A DNA stretch of 64,000 nt from CAZIVP01 sp964542915. GTDB taxonomy: Bacteria; Calditrichota; Calditrichia; Calditrichales; Calditrichaceae. Shown piece after piece: positions 46,101-52,954 of the stretch (position 1 is the stretch's first letter; each line of letters opens with the position of its first letter). The DNA is taken from contig CAZIVP010000016.1 in assembly GCA_964542915.1 (NCBI GenBank), positions 1 through 64,000 of the forward strand, in the 5' to 3' direction. The position numbers were made by a program, and so were the translations under genes. The notes below the pieces were generated by a model. That model was not told the origin of the DNA, did no database searches, and saw only the letters and a list, made by a program, of their open reading frames with translations.

Positions 46101-46499
46101 GATGGTTTTTTTCCATAGCTCTTTTTCCTGAAAATCCATACGCATATCGATGTAGGTGTTCAAATCCACAACGGCGGGTAACAGGAATTCCGTACTATTT
46201 AGCTTTTCGCTTATGGAGATAAAGCGCCCGGTGGAATCCATCTTAACGATGCGTTGGTAAGATGACGGCCGGTGAGGGAAAATGGTTGAATCGTCTTTAA
46301 TTTTTTGCAGCCCGTAAAATTCGGGCTCAAATAAATCAACCACTTTGGGCGGTTCTGGCATTTCGACGCCAATCTGTGCTTGTGCCATTCCCTGGAAAAG
46401 CACGAAACAAATGCCAACCGCTCCCACTCGGAGTAGTGATTCCAGGCGTTTCCTATTGATGTTCAAGCTCCAATCATCAGAATTTAATATAACCAACAA
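40158..46499 (-). CDS. sprA: SprA-type giant outer-membrane translocon (type IX-like)
   Basis: A 2113-residue protein, near the usual SprA size of about 2400. The signal peptide ends near QGMAQAQ. Features are DVNAAFKFKPRFLTEM, AYIDDFEASKRTTTLGIRYRTWTPASPP (a SprA hallmark), FVGEVWLDELRLSNVRK, and hundreds of residues of alternating beta strands (Q/N/S-rich) in the C-terminal half, ending in a short strand. An acidic low-complexity run lies about 350 residues before the end. SprA forms the large barrel through which type IX cargo leaves the cell. The start is uncertain: no ATG precedes the signal, so TTG 46499 or TTG 46466 must serve. Gliding or plug genes are not in view. Confidence 0.92.
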   Translation of the reverse strand: MLVILNSDDWSLNINRKRLESLLRVGAVGICFVLFQGMAQAQIGVEMPEPPKVVDLFEPEFYGLQKIKDDSTIFPHRPSSYQRIVKMDSTGRFISISEKLNSTEFLLPAVVDLNTYIDMRMDFQEKELWKKTILQNFRGQQEEAFGAIELDIPFRIKNETFTRIFGSDRIGLRVTGNISFDLSGRTEERSGSAVSAIESQNTFSPRFRQTQQFTVEGKIGEKVTVSVEQNSEATVDVENTLKLRYDGEEDEIVQKVEAGNISLSLPSTRYVMFGGSNQGLFGLKTQMQLGNLYFTGIASLEKGQQQELTVSGGSKESQTTVKDYEFIKNRYFFADLYYRNYYEQGFANDPQTFSYTRGTDILQLEVWKTTGYNDPDARQGIAVSQPVAYFNPSTGRFEVDLDTVTTENREGRLEKGFFKRLEEGKDYTFDKYRGFFKLNQTAQTNEAIAVAFVTSAGASNQSVGVEAPQYLNRPVGTLNEAIQDSGQAVVLKLIKPKAMQPTYEETWPLMMRNVYSLGGSNIEKEGFDVRLEYNVNGNHETYPEGSDKSFLNLMELDVLDENGEPIEGGDEKIDNNPYIVNRADGILIFPSVQPFNPPEGSRFNDKLDDKYTVDMYNFSNSNDNEFLNRSKFEMIVTSKSTKSTFDLGFYVLEGSEVVTLGGRTLQRDKDYTIDYFSGQLTLVSPEAKRSSSNIQIKYERANLFQLDKKTIFGGRMEYRFLDDSFIGLTALYLNKSTLDPKVRVGQEPFRNFVWDVNAAFKFKPRFLTEMVDALPMVETNAESRVNFEGEFAQVLPNPNTMNNESTNDNDGVAYIDDFEASKRTTTLGIRYRTWTPASPPKELKTLGSATPKDSVVNKYRANMAWFNPYHQVPIKDIWPNRDVNAQTGQTTDVLGIDFWRDEDASEDSAWAGIMRSTLSFADQQKTKYIEMWVKGYDGRVNIDIGRISEDWYMKGNNLRGEQSYGNLNTEDRNNNGLLDEGEDTGIDGIPNGRPGDDPDDNWYDPERGALDVYDGISYDGLNGTEGNSNSRAARYPDTEDLDGDGQISTTNEYFEYSFSLDTTNAEAKKWIAGATQKGWRLFRIPIKDFQKKIGEPDEDFQQIFFVRLWFDKLPTERRRIFIATFDFVGNEWEETGIAENDTADFVRNDSLFTLATYNTEENATAAGDIEAYHSPPGVTGVEDRITKARSKEQSLVMRFFGLRAGHVAEAKKLLYKPLDLLNYERLRMFVHGDRKLPGGPPVNPEAGDSSNIRFYLRLGSDQNNYYEYGQDIYSHWNTDNNNIDIDLDAMARVKALSGETSIQELKGKPGGYYKVEGLPNLKNIRYFVIGVKHMGNRPGRDPTDFVGEVWLDELRLSNVRKINATALRMSANVQLADLLSFNAQLESKDADYHNISTQFGGGNTEEIQNYSGKINLDKFLPESWDLSFPVDARAAFNRSIPKYLPNTDRLSGYRNQTITEKLQSLVGLRELPEELEDQASESRVFGIGTTIQKRSKSKHWYLRYTLDQLSLNVDYSQRHNSNWEIEFNDSRQMKESINYGIPFGRDNYVQPFSFLKKIPVVKAISDEKIYYTPERINMNLNVSDSKTETLRRSDNDTTQNEVKRIVNTSANRSINAGYKLIENLSFDYSRSYQSDADSDSLNHSQLWNKIITEGNFGLDTDINQTFKGTYRPNLTNWLRPDFSFSSNFSYQLTNGNKYKKSSNRTQKQINMTFNPGKLLKTIYTPDGQSDAQRGRRGRRSRSNQQDNQQEQKGEEEEEKEEEKTLRFPNPLMAAYNLLSEWQSIKANLTFSDQISHQYLSGIPAWDFQFGFTRNPGVPQDSSLLFQENPVNLVGPIHQQQKGLRTNTSFNVSRNISISLSHSYSTQESSSDYGRNRSGSTSSTYFALSDNPKENFDDLKGWRAFVPDWNVQVSGVEKFLFFPAFAKSVQVTHAHSGKYSENRTLKLDGSFLPTSQSFSNNWQPLIGMNIRTKWGVTANLRMTENTSYSFSGSAGASKTESSNFTFSLSYSKTSGFKIPIPVWPFRGKTFKNEINFNLTFDASENRTFQKQFDQKSFEERQKNSSWKLRPSATYRFSKRVQGSMFYEMGANENKISGKYSYKEFGINVNIAIRD

Positions 46500-46816
46500 C
46501 GTACACTTAATTGAACGGTAGCAATAGACGCTATAGAACGACCTCCGAGTGTTTGAGGGGTACTTCGTTTTAACAAATGCAAAATATAATGAGCGTCGCC
46601 CCGCTTTTCAAGGGTAAATCGCCGCCCTATTTTAACATTTTTTAAATGGTTAGTAGCTTTAACGTATGCCTGAAATAAAGGTTCGGGAATTATTGAACGC
46701 AAACGAAAAACTTTGTATGGGCCGAAAGCACGCATTAAATTGGCATTCGATTTGATAACGCAACGGAGACCGGTGGGAACTAAACTCATTTAAGCATACG
46801 GTATGCAACCATCATT
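46500..46816. promoter_or_regulatory. Divergent intergenic region, sprA / lptF
   Basis: About 317 bases between divergent genes. An open frame of 101 codons crosses it but has no Shine-Dalgarno, domain or composition support. Promoters for sprA and lptF should lie here, though none is clearly readable. Confidence 0.4.
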
Positions 46817-48289
46817 ATGAAAATTCTGAACCGCTACATACTTAAAGAACATATCATGCCGTTTTTTATGGCGCTGTTTGTCATCATGTTCATTTTACTG
46901 ATGAATTTCCTTGTGAAATACATCGGCCATATATTCGGCAAAGGATTATCGGCATTTATCATTGCCAAATTAATTGTGTTGAATCTGGCCTGGATGTTGG
47001 CGCTCGCCGTGCCGATGGCGACTTTGGTCGCGGTTTTAATGGCCTTCGGTCGTCTATCGGCGGACAATGAAATCACTATTTTAAAATCCAGCGGAATAAG
47101 CATTTATCGCATTATCCGACCTTCCATTTATATGGGCTTGGCACTCACGTTGGTCATGATCTATTTTAACGACCGAATTTTGCCCGAAGCCAATCACGCC
47201 GCAAAGAATATGTTTTCCGCCGTCAAAGAAAAAAAACCCACTTTACAGTTAGAAGAACACATTTTCTATACCATCAATAAATATACGCTTCTGGTCGAAG
47301 ATATTGAAAAACCGCTCGAGGAAGAATGGCTGAGCCTGGATAAAATGCTGGGTCCGGCGTATCAGGATAAAAATACGATAGACCGCCTAAAAAATCTGAC
47401 TATTTTTGATCGAACCGATCCGGCAAAGACGATTACGATTGTGGCGAGCGAAGGATATATGGTTTATTCTAAACCGCGGAAAACATTGATATTTACTTTA
47501 TTTGACGGAGAATTTCACGAATTGGATCATAAAAAAGCCGAGGAGTATCAACGTTCGAAGTTTAAAAAGCATGTCGTGTATATACCCGCGGAAGAATTTC
47601 AATTTGAAGAAAAAAAGGAGGATTATCGCAGCGACCGGGAAATGAGTGTCCGCATGATGCAGGATAAGATCGATTCGTTCAGAGAACAGATCGAGAAACA
47701 ACAAATCCGGGTGAGGCAGAGTTTGCGCGATCACTTCGTCCGCATCGATACATTACTGAAACGCCCGGTTGATTCATTATACGCCCAAACATTCCGTTTC
47801 CCGCCCGTATCGAAAAACCGTTATGAAGGCGCAAAATCGGCCGCCAGGCGTATAGTCGAGCGCCATTATCATCAGATGCGCACCAAAGAGAACATCATCG
47901 ATAATCAACGATCCTCGATTAACCGATTTGCGGTTGAAATTCATAAAAAATTTTCCATACCGTTTGCCTGTATTGTGTTTGTCCTGATCGGGGCGCCGCT
48001 TGGCGTAATGAGTCGAAAAGGCAGCATGGGTGCGGCCATCAGTTTGAGTATTGGTTTTTTCCTTTTATATTGGGTATTTCTGATTGGCGGCGAAGATCTT
48101 GCCGACCGGAAGTTTATGACCCCGTTTATCGCTATGTGGCTGCCCAATATCATAGTAGGCGGCGGAGGAATGTATTTGTTGTGGCGGGCTGTCAAAGAAT
48201 CCACTTTTATACACTGGGAATGGTTGTCCATTTTAATGAGCAAGTTTAGGTTTATAGGAAAATCCAAACAGGAGAATGAGGCGCATTAA
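46817..48289 (+). CDS. lptF: LPS export permease, LptF/LptG family, with coiled-coil insert
   Basis: A 490-residue inner-membrane protein with the LptF/G plan: helices at about 15-35, 52-75 and 103-118, a periplasmic jellyroll region, then C-terminal helices (380-397, 405-425, 435-456). The N-terminal ILNRYILKEHIMPFF and GLSAFIIAKLIVLNLAWMLALAVPMATLVAVLMAFGRLS are typical. It is over 100 residues longer than usual because of a charged helical insert (about 265-365, with KEDYRSDREMSVRMMQDKID). With LptG it would extract LPS for the LptB ATPase, which is not in the window. Its stop overlaps the next ATG by one base. Confidence 0.9.
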   Translation: MKILNRYILKEHIMPFFMALFVIMFILLMNFLVKYIGHIFGKGLSAFIIAKLIVLNLAWMLALAVPMATLVAVLMAFGRLSADNEITILKSSGISIYRIIRPSIYMGLALTLVMIYFNDRILPEANHAAKNMFSAVKEKKPTLQLEEHIFYTINKYTLLVEDIEKPLEEEWLSLDKMLGPAYQDKNTIDRLKNLTIFDRTDPAKTITIVASEGYMVYSKPRKTLIFTLFDGEFHELDHKKAEEYQRSKFKKHVVYIPAEEFQFEEKKEDYRSDREMSVRMMQDKIDSFREQIEKQQIRVRQSLRDHFVRIDTLLKRPVDSLYAQTFRFPPVSKNRYEGAKSAARRIVERHYHQMRTKENIIDNQRSSINRFAVEIHKKFSIPFACIVFVLIGAPLGVMSRKGSMGAAISLSIGFFLLYWVFLIGGEDLADRKFMTPFIAMWLPNIIVGGGGMYLLWRAVKESTFIHWEWLSILMSKFRFIGKSKQENEAH

Positions 48290-49374
48290 TGCTATTGGAT
48301 CGCATGCTGGATCGCTATTTGCTTAAGCGTTTCTTCATCAATGTACTCATTGCGGTGTTAACGTGGATCATCATATTTCTGGTGGTGGACATTATTGAAA
48401 ATATTTCCAAATTCATCGATCATAAAGCGACCTTCCAGCAGGTGTTTTTATACTATCTCTATTACATCCCCTATATCATAAGCCTTACGCTTCCGGTTGC
48501 GATGTTATTAAGCGTTTTGTTCACGTTGAGCACTTTGGCCAATAACAATGAGTTGATAGCGGAATTTAGCGCGGGCATCAGTCTCTACCGCTTATTGGCG
48601 CCGTTGTTTGTCGTTGCATTATTAATCAGCGTTGGGGCCGGTTTCTTTAATGAAAAGGTCGTACCGCGAGCGAATCAATTGCGACTGAATCTAAAACGCT
48701 ACGAGATTTCGGGGCACAACCGTCCATCCGAGATGACGCGATCCAATATTTACCGCCAGGATGAAGAAAACCGCAAATTCGTCATTAAATATTTTAACAG
48801 TAAGAATAACACGGCCCGCAGCGTGAGTATCCAGACGTTTGAAGGCCCGGCGCTGATCGAACGCATCGATGCGGAGCGCATGGTTTGGAAAGACGGCCAT
48901 TGGCTTTTAAAAAAGGGCCGGGTGCGGCAGTTTTCGGGGAATCGCGAACGACTGATGACCTTCGAGGACAGCCTTTTCAAAGCCAGTCGACTGAGTCCGG
49001 AAGATTTGATGGATATTCAAAAAAAACCCGAAGAGATGAGTTTTAGCGAATTAAACCGTTTTATTCGGGAGTTGCGTGCTATTGGAGCCGAGGTGAAAAA
49101 ATGGGAGGTGGAGCGGCATCTGAAAATTGCCATGCCGTTCGCTAATTTTATTGTCATTTTGCTGGGCGCCCCGCTTGCTTCGCGGAAACGGCGCGGCGGC
49201 ATCGGTTTGAATTTCGGTATCAGTTTGATGGTAAGCTTTATCTATTTCATTATCATCCGTACCGGTCAGGTGTTCGGCCATCAGGGCAAATTGGATCCCT
49301 TATTAGCGGCCTGGCTGGGCAATCTGATCTTTTTAACGCTGGGGATTTACTCCCTCTTAAAGGTACGTAAGTAG
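48289..49374 (+). CDS. lptG: LPS export permease, LptG-like partner
   Basis: A 361-residue LptF/G-family permease of normal length. LDRYLLKRFFINVLIAVLTW opens the first helix; VFLYYLYYIPYIISLTLPVAMLLSVLFTLSTLANNNELIAEFSAGISLYRLLAPL is the family core. A periplasmic region (about 145-265) and three C-terminal helices (ANFIVILLGAPLASRKRRGG onward) follow. It forms the heterodimer with the upstream protein through TAATG coupling. It meets a leftward nuclease gene two bases beyond its stop. Confidence 0.92.
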   Translation: MLLDRMLDRYLLKRFFINVLIAVLTWIIIFLVVDIIENISKFIDHKATFQQVFLYYLYYIPYIISLTLPVAMLLSVLFTLSTLANNNELIAEFSAGISLYRLLAPLFVVALLISVGAGFFNEKVVPRANQLRLNLKRYEISGHNRPSEMTRSNIYRQDEENRKFVIKYFNSKNNTARSVSIQTFEGPALIERIDAERMVWKDGHWLLKKGRVRQFSGNRERLMTFEDSLFKASRLSPEDLMDIQKKPEEMSFSELNRFIRELRAIGAEVKKWEVERHLKIAMPFANFIVILLGAPLASRKRRGGIGLNFGISLMVSFIYFIIIRTGQVFGHQGKLDPLLAAWLGNLIFLTLGIYSLLKVRK

Positions 49375-49375
49375 T

Positions 49376-51313
49376 TTATTTTAAATACACCATGCGTCGG
49401 GATAGTGTGATAGCCGGCGTCTTCAAAACAGCCACGTAAATGCCTCCGCTTACGATGCGCCCCCCATCGTCTTTACCAGCCCAACGGATGGAGTGCACGC
49501 CTGAGGATCGTTCCGGAATATCCCAGGATGTGACGATCCTGCCAAGCAGATCGTAGATCGTAAGGGTCGATGCACCCGCTTGAGGCAGATAGAATGTGAT
49601 GGTCGTTGAAGGATTGAAGGGATTGGGATGGTTCTTTAATTGATAAATCCCTGGTGTACGAACATTCTCAGATAGGAGCGTTGCGATCGTTCCGTCATAA
49701 CCGGGACTGCCGAGATCGCCGTCGCTGTCTTCCCAGACGGTTGAAGAGGCTTCCCATTTTGAGGGATCGTTGTTGTCGGCATCGGGACTGCCGTTGTAAT
49801 ACATGGATGCGCCATTCAGATCGGGCCAGGATGCGCCGTCATCATATTCAACCGCATCGATGCGGGTACTGCCGTCATCAAGGTAGAGATAGATTTCATC
49901 GCCGCTGTTTCCGAGAGCGATGTCGTTGTATTCATAATCCACTTGTACGCAGCCGTTTACGGCTTTGTCCGCGTTGCGGCCAAGGACCATGTATTGCTGG
50001 CCATCAAGAAGCAGGGCAGAAGCGTCGCTGATGCGGTGTTCGTCGTAATCGTTATCCCGTATATACCACCCGGCCAAATCAATTGTACGGTCGGTATTAT
50101 TGTAGATTTCAAACCATTCGCCGTCGGCGTCGCTTACGGCGGATGGGTTCTTCATAATTTCCGTGATAAGGATGTCGCCCGGTTGGGCTTGCACCGGATC
50201 GTCTCCGGTGGAAGCGGAGGATTCAACACCGGCGGAATAGTGCTCGTTACCGTGTGTGCCGTGTACGGAATACGCTTGGTAATAATAAACGGTATTGATT
50301 TGTAAATTGTCATGAATAAAGGTAGTAGCGGATTGCCGGGCGATGATTGTACCTCCCAACGCTTGCTGACCGTCGCTATAAACAACGCCGTCAACGGGAG
50401 GTTCAAACGAGCCTTCGTTGTCCCAAACGATCATCACATCGTCGCCGTCAATATTCTTTTCCCAGCTCAAATCATTGCGTGTATCGGTAACATTTGTAGC
50501 CGTGAAATCCGCTGGTTTATCAACCTCATCGGAGAAATAGCAACGCCGGACGAGCGTGCTGTCAATAATAAAGGGATTTTGCTTGTCGTCCTGGTAAGGG
50601 GCAATGGCGTCATTACGGTTGGTTTCCCTGGCATCAACCGCATCCTGATCGTGCCAGTCGTAGAGCGTCTCTTTCTGAAGTTCGAAAAAGTCGTCATCCG
50701 CCTGCTCCCGGTACATGGTATAGAAATAGAAGACCGCCCGCGCTGCATCGCCCTTGTGATCTTCCCGCGGTTCAAACCAATCGTCGTCATTTTCTTTTTC
50801 GCTATATTCATCGATAAACTGATCCGGAATTGAGGTCAACGCGTAGTCATGCCGCCACCATTTATCGGTAGAGATATTTTCGCTTTCTCCCAATGGAGCG
50901 TTACTACGGGAAGAATTTACGTGCTCGCGTGTGGGAAACAAATGGTGCAGATCGCTCTTGGCATTACCCTGATCGGCGCCTTTGCTTTGCGGCCAGGTAT
51001 GCTCCGTGTTCATGTCTTTAAAATAAGCGTCGCTGCTTGGATCATTCTGTGGATCGATATAGATACGATAGCCGCTGTAAACACAGGAAACGCTGTCTTC
51101 ATGATTATCGATGACGGCGAACATGGTGTCGCGGGCGTCGTCGTAACTTAAAACGGTTTGCGGTTTATAGTTCGCTACGAGACTGTCAATCAATTGCTCT
51201 CCGGTTAATCCCGGAAAAAGGGTACCGGAGGTCGTGTTATCAGAAAGTAAAGGTTGGATGCCGCACAACACGATTAAAAACGCGACGCTGATACGCCAAT
51301 TCCTTTTTATCAT
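49376..51313 (-). CDS. Secreted endonuclease I-type nuclease with FnIII, lamin-tail and sorting domains
   Basis: A 645-residue exported protein with a signal peptide (ISVAFLIVLCGIQPLLS). The His-Me finger nuclease (about 30-265) has TEHTWPQS (His105) and DLHHLFPTREHVNSSRSN (His123-His124, metal-site Asn). A fibronectin III-like domain (about 275-375), a lamin-tail domain (about 380-500; GDILITEIMKNPSAVSDADGE, EWFEIYNNTDRTIDLAGW) and a type IX sorting domain (NHPNPFNPSTTITFYLP, ASTLTIYDLLGRIV, SGGIYVAVL) follow. It would degrade extracellular DNA or RNA at the cell surface for nutrients. It probably uses the SprA-type route encoded nearby. Confidence 0.93.
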   Translation of the reverse strand: MIKRNWRISVAFLIVLCGIQPLLSDNTTSGTLFPGLTGEQLIDSLVANYKPQTVLSYDDARDTMFAVIDNHEDSVSCVYSGYRIYIDPQNDPSSDAYFKDMNTEHTWPQSKGADQGNAKSDLHHLFPTREHVNSSRSNAPLGESENISTDKWWRHDYALTSIPDQFIDEYSEKENDDDWFEPREDHKGDAARAVFYFYTMYREQADDDFFELQKETLYDWHDQDAVDARETNRNDAIAPYQDDKQNPFIIDSTLVRRCYFSDEVDKPADFTATNVTDTRNDLSWEKNIDGDDVMIVWDNEGSFEPPVDGVVYSDGQQALGGTIIARQSATTFIHDNLQINTVYYYQAYSVHGTHGNEHYSAGVESSASTGDDPVQAQPGDILITEIMKNPSAVSDADGEWFEIYNNTDRTIDLAGWYIRDNDYDEHRISDASALLLDGQQYMVLGRNADKAVNGCVQVDYEYNDIALGNSGDEIYLYLDDGSTRIDAVEYDDGASWPDLNGASMYYNGSPDADNNDPSKWEASSTVWEDSDGDLGSPGYDGTIATLLSENVRTPGIYQLKNHPNPFNPSTTITFYLPQAGASTLTIYDLLGRIVTSWDIPERSSGVHSIRWAGKDDGGRIVSGGIYVAVLKTPAITLSRRMVYLK

Positions 51314-51496
51314 CCCTGACCTTCCTTTATTAAATCAGATTAAACGCGCCGGATAAAATACAAAACTACGTATTAATTGTTCCCGGTTTTGTGATTTATT
51401 TTACAATTGCATCTATTATCGTCCTTTTATATCGGTACTTAAGAAAGCAGGCTGGTATTCGAGCAGGCCTGAACAGGTCTGTTTAATGAAGGCGGG

Positions 51497-51527
51497 AATG
51501 ACGGATTTGAAAAATCCGTCATTTTTT
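51497..51527 (+). terminator. Perfect intrinsic terminator on the plus strand with no upstream plus-strand gene
   Basis: A perfect 12-bp stem AATGACGGATTT / AAATCCGTCATT, three-base loop and six T on the plus strand. The flanking genes are both on the minus strand, where the hairpin is preceded by A rather than followed by T. So it either ends an unannotated plus-strand RNA starting within 51314-51496 or acts imperfectly on the minus strand. Confidence 0.75.
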
Positions 51528-51538
51528 ACGGAAGGCGG

Positions 51539-52888
51539 TTATTGATTGACCGAGCTCAGAATCTGCGGCACAATTTCTTCGATTTTTTTACCGGCGTTTT
51601 CCAGAGCGGTAATGCTGGCTTTTTCAAAATCCAGTTGAATGCCTTTAATGTCGGAAAAGGAGTTTTTGTATATTTCGCGGCCCGTCCGCAAATCGGTGAT
51701 GGCGATATTTAGATTGACAAAGGCCGAATAAAGGTTATACACTTTTGCGCCTTTACGGGAAGCCGCTTCCAGTTTAATAAACCAATCCGCTTCGTTCATC
51801 TTATCGGTAAAGGTAAAATTACGGTCGCTCAACACTTTCTTTAATTTGGGTTCCACGTACAGCATATCGGTCGGCTTGCCAAGGTGCTTCTCTTCCGACT
51901 CCACATAAAAAGTGGGACCGACCACTTCTATTAAAATACGGGTATTGGGGGCGGGTAAATCGTTGACGATTTTTGCCAGTATGGGATTGTCAAAAGATTG
52001 AATGGATGAGAAATCCAGCGAGGCTTCGATGATTTGTAAAGATTTTGCCGCCTTTATTTTACTGATTTTACACTGCGCCAGGCCCTGTTTATTGGTTAAG
52101 ACTTTATCGGACAATTCGCCTTCGCCTTTCACAAATCGGAATTGAACGGGCAGCCGGTTTACAGGCTGATTTTTATATGAGGCCTTCACTCTCAGGAGAT
52201 TGTCCAGAGGCTGCCCTATTTTACCATACAGTTTGCCGTTTTCCGCCTGAAGTTGGGTGGCCGACAAGAGATTTTGTAAAGCCAGAAATATTTCGTTATT
52301 AAGAAAGATTTCCCCATCAGTGCTCAAACGGGTAACGGGTTCGCCAAGATGATCTCCGATGGCGCGATAAGCCTGTAAATATAGTTGTAACGCCTCTGCG
52401 ACTTTTCCATTTTGAAGGCTGTTCTGTCCTTTTAAATAAAGATCGTAAGCTAAACCGGCAACCTTTCTTAGAGCTTCGCTTCGCATTTGCCGGTACTTCT
52501 CTTTCGACAGGCGGTAATAGACCCAATAGGCGCTGTCGTCTTCCCAGTTATCCACCAGTTCATAGCCCCGTAACTTTGCTTCGGTTCTGGATTGTACGCG
52601 GGAAACGACTTCTTCTTCCACCATGCCGGCGCGTTCGGCCAGCCGGTGTACAAATTCGCCTGATATATCAACGGTAATTTCCGAGGCCATGTTGCGAAGG
52701 GCATTTTTCTTGGCAACCTCATGATAATCGCCTTTTAGCTGCTCTTTAGAGGCCATAGCGATGCCGATATAATATTCTTTTAAAACCGGGTGGTTGGTCA
52801 CCCAGTCCGGCAGATCTTCCTGAGAAAATAAGAAAGGGTTAAATAAGAGCACCAACATAAAACTGTATAATAGGATGGATCGTCTCAT
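51539..52888 (-). CDS. LPP20-like exported protein
   Basis: A 449-residue protein with a signal peptide (LYSFMLVLLFNPFLFSQ) but no lipobox. The N-terminal part (about 25-150), DLPDWVTNHPVLKEYYIGIAMASKE through KNALRNMASEITVDISG, is an LPP20/FlgO-like domain found in outer-membrane and flagellar-associated proteins. A TPR-like helical part (AYDLYLKGQNSLQNGKVAEALQLYLQAYRAI) and Ig-like strands follow. The C-terminal region resembles a second LPP20/CsgG-type fold (ILIEVVGPTFYV, WFIKLEAASRKG). It is in an operon with a CsgG/PEGA protein. The role is probably structural in the envelope. Confidence 0.7.
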   Translation of the reverse strand: MRRSILLYSFMLVLLFNPFLFSQEDLPDWVTNHPVLKEYYIGIAMASKEQLKGDYHEVAKKNALRNMASEITVDISGEFVHRLAERAGMVEEEVVSRVQSRTEAKLRGYELVDNWEDDSAYWVYYRLSKEKYRQMRSEALRKVAGLAYDLYLKGQNSLQNGKVAEALQLYLQAYRAIGDHLGEPVTRLSTDGEIFLNNEIFLALQNLLSATQLQAENGKLYGKIGQPLDNLLRVKASYKNQPVNRLPVQFRFVKGEGELSDKVLTNKQGLAQCKISKIKAAKSLQIIEASLDFSSIQSFDNPILAKIVNDLPAPNTRILIEVVGPTFYVESEEKHLGKPTDMLYVEPKLKKVLSDRNFTFTDKMNEADWFIKLEAASRKGAKVYNLYSAFVNLNIAITDLRTGREIYKNSFSDIKGIQLDFEKASITALENAGKKIEEIVPQILSSVNQ

Positions 52889-52954
52889 AATAGCTCTTAA
52901 TGACCTCCGAACAATGGTATAATTAATGATCGATATGGGTTTATTTCTACAACT

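Noticed and set aside
46484..46789. A 101-codon minus-strand frame upstream of sprA
   Set aside because: No start signal, overlaps the sprA start and looks random in composition.
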